The position numbers and the translations under genes are program-made. The notes beneath the pieces were generated by a model that made no database searches, was not told where the DNA came from, and worked only from the letters and a program-made list of their open reading frames with translations. From contig DATCYD010000218.1 in assembly GCA_036570465.1 (NCBI GenBank), positions 1 through 10,902 of the forward strand: a DNA stretch of 10,902 nt. The letters are read 5' to 3'. The stretch comes from Anseongella sp036570465 (GTDB lineage Bacteria > Bacteroidota > Bacteroidia > Sphingobacteriales > Sphingobacteriaceae). Below are positions 1 through 5,313 of this stretch, piece after piece (the first letter of the stretch is position 1; each line of letters begins with the position of its first letter).

Positions 1-38
1 TATGCTTAAATAATTTTTTTCTATTCATAAAAATTCCC

Positions 39-46
39 TACATTTG
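39..46 (+). promoter_or_regulatory. Promoter -7 element for rplS (TAnnTTTG type)
   Basis: The octamer TACATTTG is an exact match to the Bacteroidota primary-sigma -7 consensus TAnnTTTG. The T-run at 14-20 lies where the -33 TTTG box would be, but it is only an approximate match. Transcription would start near position 52, leaving a leader of about 20 nt before the L19 start codon. That is too short for a structured autoregulatory leader. Confidence 0.65.
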
Positions 47-71
47 CCCTCCGATTCAAAGAGCAGTAATC

Positions 72-413
72 ATGGATTTAGTAAAATTTGTTGAAGATAA
101 AGAAGTGCAGAACGAGTTGCCCGCCTTTCGCGCCGGGGATAATGTTTCTGTCCATTATAAAATTAAAGAAGGCAACAAGGAGCGTACCCAGGTCTATCAA
201 GGCGTGGTGATCCAGTTGAACAGCGTTGGTGTGAACAAGACCTTTACCGTTCGGAAAGTGTCCAACAGCATTGGCGTGGAGCGTATTTTTCCCATGAACT
301 CTCCCAGTATTGTGAAAGTGGAAGTAAACAGCCGCGGGGCGGTGCGCAGATCGAAACTATATTACCTGCGTCAGCTGACAGGGAAAAAGGCACGTATCAA
401 GGAAAAACGATAA
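72..413 (+). CDS. rplS: 50S ribosomal protein L19
   Basis: This 113-residue basic protein is L19 of the large ribosomal subunit, which sits at the 30S-50S interface. Visible family features are the N-terminal FRAGD (19-23), the SH3-like core with YQGVVI (42-47), and the C-terminal L19 signature RGAVRRSKLYYLR at 88-100. The length matches the usual 113-120 residues. The ATG at 72 follows a consensus promoter by about 25 bp and gives the standard N terminus. Like many Bacteroidota genes it lacks a strong Shine-Dalgarno sequence (only a weak AGAG upstream). It appears to be monocistronic, since a strong hairpin terminator follows and the next gene is on the other strand. The usual rimM/trmD partners are not visible downstream; what lies upstream is outside the window. 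Confidence 0.98.
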   Translation: MDLVKFVEDKEVQNELPAFRAGDNVSVHYKIKEGNKERTQVYQGVVIQLNSVGVNKTFTVRKVSNSIGVERIFPMNSPSIVKVEVNSRGAVRRSKLYYLRQLTGKKARIKEKR

Positions 414-431
414 GCCTCAAAAAATTTCTGG

Positions 432-469
432 AAAAACCCCGTGTGTCGTACCCGACCCCGGGGTTTTTT
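432..469 (+). terminator. Intrinsic terminator after rplS, probably bidirectional
   Basis: AAAAACCCCG (432-441) pairs perfectly with CGGGGTTTTT (459-468). A second nested stem, GTCG (445-448) with CGAC (453-456), closes a four-base loop. On the plus strand the stem runs into six T residues. Read leftward, it ends in the complement of A432-436, with another A-run at 419-424, so it can also end the leftward psd operon, whose stop codon is only about 65 bp away. This is seen directly in the sequence; its use in both directions is inferred. Confidence 0.85.
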
Positions 470-533
470 ATTTTGATCGTTTTCCGGCGGCAGCTGGTGC
501 TGGAGGTTCTCGCGGTTAACGCACATATGGGCC

Positions 534-1190
534 TCAGAGTTCAGCGAGGACCGTTTCTCCGCCCCTCACCTTCTGCCCCAGTGTCACGTTGATCTTAGTC
601 CCCGCCGGAAGAAAAACATCCACCCGGGAGCCAAACTTAATAAACCCCATTTCTTCACCCGCGGTAACTTCTTGTCCTTCCCGGATATACCAGCGAATAC
701 GACGGGCCATAGCGCCTGCGATCTGCCGGAACAAAATCTCCGCTCCGGAAGGATGTTCAATTACAACGGTCGTGCGTTCATTCTCGGTGGATGATTTGGG
801 ATGCCATGCTACCAGGTACTTTCCCTGAAAGTAACGAACATGCTTTACATGCCCCTTCACCGGGCAGCGGTTCACATGCACATTCACCGGCGACATAAAT
901 ATGGAAAGCTGTATCCTGCGATCTTTCAGGTATTCCGGTTCGGTGGCTTCTTCGATCACCACCACCTTGCCATCCGCCGGCGCCAGCACCAGGCGGTCTC
1001 CCGGCGGAATTGTCCGCGCAGGATGCCGGAAAAACTGCAGAATGGCCACCAGCAGTACAATGCCGAGACCCGCGGTCAGGTAATGTACGACTGCAGCATC
1101 CGGGAAAAGAAGGATTACAATAGCCAGCAGTCCCAGCGCCGTAAGGCCGGCAACGACAATGGACGAATATCCCTCTTGGTGAAAACGCAT
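534..1190 (-). CDS. psd: Phosphatidylserine decarboxylase proenzyme, short (archaeal-type) form
   Basis: The enzyme decarboxylates phosphatidylserine to phosphatidylethanolamine at the membrane, using a pyruvoyl cofactor made by self-cleavage. The 218-residue protein has two hydrophobic N-terminal segments (about 10-30 and 36-54), then the PADGK motif (71-75) with the likely catalytic Asp73. MSPVNVHVNR (99-108) carries the conserved His105. The self-cleavage site FGSRVD is at 186-191, and cutting between Gly187 and Ser188 would leave a 31-residue alpha chain with the pyruvoyl group at Ser188. This GS site and the length place it in the short Psd-related family, not the longer E. coli form with an LGST site. 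It is the last gene of a leftward operon, 24 bp after cdsA, which supplies the CDP-diacylglycerol upstream in the same pathway. No good Shine-Dalgarno is seen. PssA, the enzyme between the two, is not in the window. Confidence 0.96.
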   Translation of the reverse strand: MRFHQEGYSSIVVAGLTALGLLAIVILLFPDAAVVHYLTAGLGIVLLVAILQFFRHPARTIPPGDRLVLAPADGKVVVIEEATEPEYLKDRRIQLSIFMSPVNVHVNRCPVKGHVKHVRYFQGKYLVAWHPKSSTENERTTVVIEHPSGAEILFRQIAGAMARRIRWYIREGQEVTAGEEMGFIKFGSRVDVFLPAGTKINVTLGQKVRGGETVLAEL

Positions 1191-1214
1191 AATGATGGTA
1201 TTAGATCCGCTAAA

Positions 1215-2033
1215 TTACGAAAAAGCCAACAAAACCAGGAAGGCGTAGGCAAAAGGCGCCGCCAGCAAAAGGCTGTCAAAACGGTCGAGCAAACCGCCGT
1301 GCCCGGGAAGCAATCTTCCGGAATCTTTTACATCAATGCTGCGCTTAAACATGGACTCCACGAAGTCTCCCACAGTGCCGAAAACAACGACCACCAGCGC
1401 CAGACCAATCCAATCCAGCGTATTCATCACCGGAAAAAAGCGAGCCAGTTGCGCTGCAGCGCTGCAACAAATCAGTAAGCCGCCGATAAACCCTTCCCAG
1501 GTTTTCTTCGGCGAAATTCGTTCCAGCATACGATGTCGTCCAAAAACGCTTCCCGCCAGGTAAGCTCCCGTATCGGAAAGCCACAACAGGATCAGGAATC
1601 CCAGAGGTAACTGATAGTCATAGCTGCCGGAAACAAAGCCTAACGCCACAAAACAAGCAAATGCCAGCACAATGTAAAAGATACCTCCGGCAGCAAACAA
1701 TACATTGGCGAACGGATGCTCCTTTTTAGAAAAAAGCTCCGCCACAAAAAGCAGCAAAATAAGCGGAAGCTGAAGCGTGAGCACCCGCGGACTCAAAAAA
1801 CCGGTAAAAACTGCCAGATTCAAGGCAAAAACAAGGGCACCCAGAATCAGCCCCAGCCAACGGCGGGGCCGGTAGCCCGCTTTTTGGGCTAATGAATAGA
1901 ACTCCGCCAGCACCAACAGCGAAATAACCAGAAACAGTCCGGTAAACGTGTAAGGCCCAAGATATACACTGCCTGTGAGCACCAGCACAAAAACTCCGCC
2001 CGTAGCGGCACGTTTCCACAAATTATTGTCCAT
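1215..2033 (-). CDS. cdsA: Phosphatidate cytidylyltransferase (CDP-diacylglycerol synthase)
   Basis: This integral membrane enzyme makes CDP-diacylglycerol from CTP and phosphatidate, the branch point for phospholipid synthesis. Numbering from the ATG at 2033 gives 272 residues, with about eight hydrophobic segments. Conserved features are LSDTGAYLAG (152-161), PKKTWEG (175-181) and the full C-terminal CdsA signature at 227-253, including KR (230-231), KD (236-237), PGHGG (243-247) and DRFD (250-253), which hold the metal-binding and catalytic acids. An in-frame ATG at 2051 would add six residues and has GGAG only 2-3 nt upstream. I prefer 2033 because the N terminus MDNNLWKRAATG then matches the family pattern (M-x-N-L-x-x-R-x-x-T-G). 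With this start it overlaps the end of the upstream CPBP gene by 11 bp, or by 29 bp with the longer start, so translation is probably coupled. The end and the function are firm; the start is moderately sure. Confidence 0.96.
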   Translation of the reverse strand: MDNNLWKRAATGGVFVLVLTGSVYLGPYTFTGLFLVISLLVLAEFYSLAQKAGYRPRRWLGLILGALVFALNLAVFTGFLSPRVLTLQLPLILLLFVAELFSKKEHPFANVLFAAGGIFYIVLAFACFVALGFVSGSYDYQLPLGFLILLWLSDTGAYLAGSVFGRHRMLERISPKKTWEGFIGGLLICCSAAAQLARFFPVMNTLDWIGLALVVVVFGTVGDFVESMFKRSIDVKDSGRLLPGHGGLLDRFDSLLLAAPFAYAFLVLLAFS

Positions 2034-2961
2034 CAAGTTTTTGTTCCGCATTTCTCCGGGAAAGCGCGTAAAATCCTCCCAGCAAGACTACCGTCAGGAC
2101 GGCTGATATTGCGTATTGCAGCACGGTAATTTCCTGCTCCTGCGTAGGGTCAAAATTGGTTATTTTTTGCTGGAATAAAAAGTGCAGCAACACGATCATG
2201 CCATTATTCAGGAAATGAGCGGCAATCGGCACCCATATATTGCCGCTCCAGAAGAAGAGATAGCCAAACAGCATTCCCAGCATGAAACGCGGAAGAAATC
2301 CAAAAAACTGAAAGTGAATAAACGCAAAGGCAAAAGCAGTCAGAAAAATGGCCCAATGCGCATTTCGAGTCCAGTTAGTGAGTATTTTCTGCAAAGCACC
2401 GCGGAACATCAGCTCTTCTCCGATGGCCGGAATCACGGCAATCACCAGCATATTCACGAAAAATCCGCCCCAGCCATCCGCCTTAAGAAACACATTGGTA
2501 AGGTCTTTCATCACCTCCTCCTGCGTTCTCATCCAGGCCTCCAGCCCATCCAGGAAAGGCGGCAGTTCCAAAAACTGGTTCAGCTGCCAGGACAGCTCAA
2601 TGACGGGCGTAGAAACAAAGCCCAGTCCAAGCGCAATAAGCACGAAAACCCCTAAATTCCGTTTTGTTTGTGTCAGGTGATTGCTCCCCCACAGTCCGGC
2701 CACCCAAAAATAAATCAACGGCGGCACTACAAACATCCCTACTGACTGGCAAGCCTGGAGGAATTTTAGCACAGAAGGATTGCCCCCGGCCGAAAGGTCG
2801 CCCATGCTTTCCAGCATTTCCATAAACGGAATACCAAACAACAGCGGCACCAACGCCATCGAAAAGGCGGAAAACAAGACCATGCAAAACAAGGTCAACC
2901 CCACCAGAAACAGAAGATGCAGCCAGGGCGCGGCATTATATAAAAATCCTTTTCGGTTCAT
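2023..2961 (-). CDS. CPBP-family intramembrane metalloprotease (Abi/Rce1-like)
   Basis: A 312-residue polytopic membrane protein with about eight hydrophobic segments. It carries the three CPBP (CAAX protease and bacteriocin-processing, Abi) motifs: GEELMFRG (181-188) gives EExxxR with Glu182, Glu183 and Arg187; FAFIH (212-216) gives FxxxH with His216; HFLNN (249-253) gives HxxxN with His249 and Asn253. All predicted catalytic and zinc-coordinating residues are present, so it is likely an active glutamate/zinc intramembrane protease of the Rce1 type. The substrate is unknown; bacterial relatives have been linked to bacteriocin self-immunity, peptide maturation and envelope maintenance. It leads the operon with cdsA and psd and overlaps cdsA, which hints at a membrane-homeostasis role rather than a defence one; that is inference. 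The start ATG lies 32 bp from the divergent dusB start. No clear Shine-Dalgarno is seen. Confidence 0.93.
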   Translation of the reverse strand: MNRKGFLYNAAPWLHLLFLVGLTLFCMVLFSAFSMALVPLLFGIPFMEMLESMGDLSAGGNPSVLKFLQACQSVGMFVVPPLIYFWVAGLWGSNHLTQTKRNLGVFVLIALGLGFVSTPVIELSWQLNQFLELPPFLDGLEAWMRTQEEVMKDLTNVFLKADGWGGFFVNMLVIAVIPAIGEELMFRGALQKILTNWTRNAHWAIFLTAFAFAFIHFQFFGFLPRFMLGMLFGYLFFWSGNIWVPIAAHFLNNGMIVLLHFLFQQKITNFDPTQEQEITVLQYAISAVLTVVLLGGFYALSRRNAEQKLDGQ

Positions 2962-2967
2962 TTTTGT

Positions 2968-2975
2968 TAACTTTG
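2968..2975 (+). promoter_or_regulatory. Promoter -7 element for dusB
   Basis: TAACTTTG is an exact match to the Bacteroidota TAnnTTTG -7 consensus. No clear -33 TTTG is present at the expected distance. The box lies in the 32-bp gap between the divergent CPBP and dusB start codons, so the upstream promoter half would lie inside the first codons of the CPBP gene. The predicted dusB leader is only about 12 nt. For the leftward gene, the best candidate is TATCTTTA (minus strand, 3008-3001, seven of eight matches), inside dusB; I do not list it separately because it is weak. Confidence 0.55.
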
Positions 2976-2993
2976 TAGCTTTCCCGACTGGAA

Positions 2994-3986
2994 ATGAGCG
3001 TAAAGATAGGAAATATTGACTTGGGTATTTTTCCCTTGCTGCTGGCCCCCATGGAAGACGTGAGCGACCCTCCCTTCCGGTATCTGTGCAAGCAACAAGG
3101 GGCGGACCTGATGTATACCGAATTCATTTCATCGGAAGGCCTTATCCGCGACGCCGCCAAAAGCAGAAAAAAACTGGATGTCTTTGCCTATGAACGCCCC
3201 ATCGGGATCCAGATATTTGGCAGCGACATCGATCACATGCGCGAAGCCACAGAGATCGCCGCGGCGGCCGGCCCGGATCTGATTGACATCAACTACGGGT
3301 GCCCGGTAAAGAATGTAGCCTGCAGAGGCGCCGGCGCCAGCCTGCTGCAGGATGTGGATAAAATGGTAGAGATGACAAAAGCTGTCGTCAAAGCCACCTC
3401 GTTACCTGTGACCGTAAAAACCCGGCTGGGCTGGGACGATAACAGTAAGAACGTTTACGAAGTGGCTGAACGACTTCAGGATATAGGCATTCAGGCGCTA
3501 AGCATACACGGCCGCACCCGTTCCCAGATGTACAAAGGCCAGGCAGACTGGACACTCATCCGGGAAGTCAGGCGCAACCCCCGGATCTGTATTCCCATTT
3601 TCGGGAACGGCGATATAGACTCGGTAGAAAAAGCGGCGGCATGGAGGATGGAATACGAGGTGGACGGCATCATGATCGGTCGTGCCGCCATTGGAAACCC
3701 CTGGATCTTCCGGGAAATCAGCCATTACTTCAAAACCGGCGAACACCTTGACGGGCCCACCCTGAACGAGCGCGTGGAAGCCTGCAGGACACATCTTATG
3801 AAATCGATCGAATGGAAGGGTGAACGCACCGGTATCCTTGAAATGCGCAGGCACTACGCCAATTACTTCAAAGGCCTTCCCGGAAGCAAAGAGCTTCGCA
3901 CCCGACTGGTAACGTTGGAAGACACCGCCGGCATCCTGTCCGTACTGGAAACCGTAACAGACAGATGGTCAGAAGAATTGGCATAA
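2994..3986 (+). CDS. dusB: tRNA-dihydrouridine synthase, DusB type
   Basis: A flavoenzyme that reduces specific tRNA uridines to dihydrouridine, using FMN and NADPH, in the cytoplasm. The 330-residue protein has an N-terminal TIM barrel (about 10-240) and a C-terminal helical tRNA-binding domain. Visible motifs are LAPMEDVSDPPFR (17-29) at the flavin site, GIQIFG (71-76), and DINYGCPVKNVACRGAG (98-114) with the catalytic Cys103. Also present are VKTRLGW (141-147), SIHGRT (170-175) with the flavin-site His172, GNGD (204-207) and the FMN phosphate-binding IGRAAIGNPW (228-237). The M-S-V-K-I-G-N start is the family-typical N terminus and has GGAA directly before the ATG. It is transcribed away from the CPBP-cdsA-psd operon and probably together with apaG, which begins 19 bp after its stop. 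Nothing in it looks degraded. Confidence 0.97.
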   Translation: MSVKIGNIDLGIFPLLLAPMEDVSDPPFRYLCKQQGADLMYTEFISSEGLIRDAAKSRKKLDVFAYERPIGIQIFGSDIDHMREATEIAAAAGPDLIDINYGCPVKNVACRGAGASLLQDVDKMVEMTKAVVKATSLPVTVKTRLGWDDNSKNVYEVAERLQDIGIQALSIHGRTRSQMYKGQADWTLIREVRRNPRICIPIFGNGDIDSVEKAAAWRMEYEVDGIMIGRAAIGNPWIFREISHYFKTGEHLDGPTLNERVEACRTHLMKSIEWKGERTGILEMRRHYANYFKGLPGSKELRTRLVTLEDTAGILSVLETVTDRWSEELA

Positions 3987-4005
3987 TAATCGCTAACTAA
4001 GGGTA

Positions 4006-4392
4006 ATGGTTACCAAGATAACAGACGGTATTAAGATCTCGGTAGAAACCCTCTATCAACCCGAATACTCCAATCCGGCCGGAGAACATTTTATGTTCGC
4101 CTACCAGATCCGGATCGACAATTTATCAGATCACAGCATTCAACTTCTTCGCCGCAATTGGAGTATTTTTGATTCAAACGGCACCCGCCGCGAGGTCGAA
4201 GGCGAAGGCGTTGTGGGCCAGCAACCTATCATCGAGCCCGGGGAAAGCCACGAATACGTATCAGGCTGCAATCTGAGGACCGAATTCGGCGCCATGAGCG
4301 GCTTTTATCAGATGCAACGCCTGATTGATGGCCGGCTGTTCAACGTCAATATCCCGGAATTCCAGCTATTCTGTCCCTTTAAAATGAATTAG
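4006..4392 (+). CDS. apaG: ApaG-domain protein
   Basis: A 128-residue, single-domain ApaG protein with a fibronectin type III-like beta fold. The conserved stretch is visible: FAYQIRIDNLS (31-41), LLRRNW (47-52), the glycine-rich GEGVVG (66-71, fitting GxGxxG), QPIIEPGE (73-80) and a C-terminal IPEFQLFCP (116-124). The length is typical. In Salmonella the homologue CorD has been linked to Co2+/Mg2+ efflux, and the same domain occurs fused to F-box and PDIP38-type proteins; the molecular role is unresolved. It lies 19 bp after dusB on the same strand and probably shares its transcript. AAGGG sits 2 nt before the ATG as a close Shine-Dalgarno. Its stop is only 12 bp from the stop of the convergent zinc peptidase gene, with no obvious terminator between them. 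Confidence 0.95.
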   Translation: MVTKITDGIKISVETLYQPEYSNPAGEHFMFAYQIRIDNLSDHSIQLLRRNWSIFDSNGTRREVEGEGVVGQQPIIEPGESHEYVSGCNLRTEFGAMSGFYQMQRLIDGRLFNVNIPEFQLFCPFKMN

Positions 4393-4404
4393 TCCCCTTT
4401 CGGC

Positions 4405-5118
4405 TTAATTGCGGCGGGCTCCCATGGCGATCATTACATAGTACAATAACGTGCCCAGGGAAGCCAACGCAGCTACCACATAAGTACTGGCCGCCCAGCG
4501 AAGCGCTCCTTTTGCTTCCTCATGCTCTTTTGAGCGCGTGATGCCCGTTGTATCCAGCCAGGCAAGCGCCCTTCGGCTGGCATCAAATTCCACGGGCAAC
4601 GTCACAAATGAGAACAGGGTGGTGAAGGCAAACATGCCAATTCCAATCCAGATGAGGGCCGGAAAGATTTCGATCAGCAGAATACCCGCCAGCAATACCC
4701 ACATAACCCAGTTACTGGTCAGGCTTAGTACCGGCACCATTGATGAGCGTAGTTGCAGCCAGGAATAAGCCCGGGCATGTTGTACCGCGTGCCCACATTC
4801 GTGCGCTGCCACCCCGGCAGCCAGAATGCTTCTTCCTGCATACACATCCGGACTCAGGTTCACCGTTTTATTCTGGGGATTATAATGGTCACTTAAATGC
4901 CCGTTCACCGAAATCACCTTTACATCGTGGATGCCACTATCGTGCAGCATCTTTTCGGCGACTTCCCTGCCGGTTAACCCCGAGGTAAGGGGTAGTTTTG
5001 CGTAGTGCCTGGCCTTGCTTTTAAACCGCCAGCTAACAAACATACTTACTGCCATCGGAAGCAGCACCAATAACAGAAACTCAATCGTGAGGCCTCCTCC
5101 CATTCCGAACATATGCAT
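4405..5118 (-). CDS. Membrane zinc metallopeptidase, YugP-like (Zn_peptidase_2)
   Basis: A 237-residue membrane protein with an N-terminal hydrophobic segment (about 11-30) and further ones near 134-152, 154-174 and 212-232. The zinc-binding motif HECGH (HExxH) is at 106-110, inside AAGVAAHECGHAVQ (100-113). The family's second conserved motif, LPVEFDASRRA, is at 174-184; Glu177 and Asp179 are candidates for the third zinc ligand. These are the hallmarks of the YugP/DUF neutral zinc metallopeptidase family, whose substrates are not established. The ATG at 5118 is chosen because AAGGA lies 7 nt upstream; ATGs at 5112 and 5103 are alternatives. The gene stands alone, convergent with apaG and divergent from rmuC. 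Its leader of about 100 nt contains competing hairpins, described separately. Identity as a family member is firm; physiological role is unknown. Confidence 0.93.
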   Translation of the reverse strand: MHMFGMGGGLTIEFLLLVLLPMAVSMFVSWRFKSKARHYAKLPLTSGLTGREVAEKMLHDSGIHDVKVISVNGHLSDHYNPQNKTVNLSPDVYAGRSILAAGVAAHECGHAVQHARAYSWLQLRSSMVPVLSLTSNWVMWVLLAGILLIEIFPALIWIGIGMFAFTTLFSFVTLPVEFDASRRALAWLDTTGITRSKEHEEAKGALRWAASTYVVAALASLGTLLYYVMIAMGARRN

Positions 5119-5125
5119 GATAATT

Positions 5126-5130
5126 TCCTT
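5126..5130 (-). promoter_or_regulatory. Ribosome binding site fixing the zinc peptidase start
   Basis: AAGGA on the minus strand lies 7 nt before the ATG at 5118, so the first of the closely spaced ATG codons (5118, 5112, 5103) is the best start. Confidence 0.6.
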
Positions 5131-5164
5131 TCTTCTTTATGTTCAATCTTCTTCAATAAGCATT

Positions 5165-5219
5165 CCCTTTGAAAAAAAGGGGCATTTGCTGGCAACCCCC
5201 TGCACAAATGTCAGGTTGC
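5165..5219 (-). promoter_or_regulatory. Possible attenuator-like leader with mutually exclusive hairpins
   Basis: Reading the minus strand as RNA, four segments can pair in sequence. GCAACC (5219-5214) pairs with GGUUGC (5197-5192). GGGGGUUG (5200-5193) pairs with CAA (5188-5186) and CCCC (5182-5179) around a three-base bulge and is followed directly by U7 (5178-5172), like an intrinsic terminator. CCCUUU (5181-5176) pairs with AAAGGG (5170-5165). Neighbouring pairings share bases and exclude each other. The predicted promoter places the RNA start near 5218, just at the first segment. The pairing potential is seen directly; the regulatory role is inference, and the terminator stem is short and imperfect. 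Confidence 0.3.
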
Positions 5220-5224
5220 AATAT

Positions 5225-5232
5225 CAAATTTA
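5225..5232 (-). promoter_or_regulatory. Promoter -7 element for the zinc peptidase gene
   Basis: On the minus strand the octamer is TAAATTTG, an exact TAnnTTTG match. No TTTG is seen at the -33 spacing. It would start an RNA near 5218, with about 100 nt of leader before the ATG at 5118. It lies back to back with the identical octamer for rmuC at 5289-5296. Confidence 0.5.
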
Positions 5233-5288
5233 CAAAAAATCCCGTTGTGCTTCCTGCATGAGAGGATTTTTACACGCCAAAATAATCC

Positions 5289-5296
5289 TAAATTTG
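5289..5296 (+). promoter_or_regulatory. Promoter -7 element for rmuC
   Basis: TAAATTTG matches the TAnnTTTG consensus exactly. The T-run at 5267-5271 lies roughly at the -33 position. Transcription would start close to 5302, leaving a very short leader that begins within or just before the Shine-Dalgarno sequence. Confidence 0.55.
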
Positions 5297-5299
5297 TCA

Positions 5300-5305
5300 G
5301 AGGAG
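5300..5305 (+). promoter_or_regulatory. Ribosome binding site fixing the rmuC start
   Basis: GAGGAG lies 8 nt before the ATG at 5314. This decides against the in-frame TTG at 5245, which lies upstream of the predicted promoter and would add 23 residues unlike any RmuC N terminus. Confidence 0.8.
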
Positions 5306-5313
5306 AATACGAT

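Noticed and set aside
47..71. Ribosomal-protein leader (autoregulatory RNA) before rplS
   Set aside because: The predicted leader is only about 20 nt with no stable hairpin, too short for such an element.
486..505. Small inverted repeat CAGC-TGGT-GCTG after the rplS terminator
   Set aside because: A four-base stem is expected by chance, and it has no T-run or nearby start.
801..1478. Long plus-strand open frame of 225 codons antisense to psd and cdsA
   Set aside because: It lies wholly opposite two well-identified genes, its translation is rich in Arg, Gln and His with no recognisable domain, and it has no promoter or ribosome binding site.
2182..2655. Plus-strand open frame of 157 codons antisense to the CPBP protease gene
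   Set aside because: The translation is low-complexity (Gln, His, Lys) and mirrors the hydrophobic codons of the true gene; no family resemblance.
2023..2961. CPBP protease as bacteriocin immunity or phage defence
   Set aside because: No bacteriocin precursor, transporter, toxin or defence gene is near; the neighbours are phospholipid synthesis genes.
5153..5185. Leader peptide MPLFFKGNAY on the minus strand
   Set aside because: It is only 10 codons with no meaningful run of regulatory codons, and its start codon is inside a predicted hairpin. It is mentioned only as part of the attenuator idea.
5245..5313. Upstream TTG start that would lengthen RmuC by 23 residues
   Set aside because: The extension is not RmuC-like, lies before the predicted transcription start, and GAGGAG points to the ATG at 5314.
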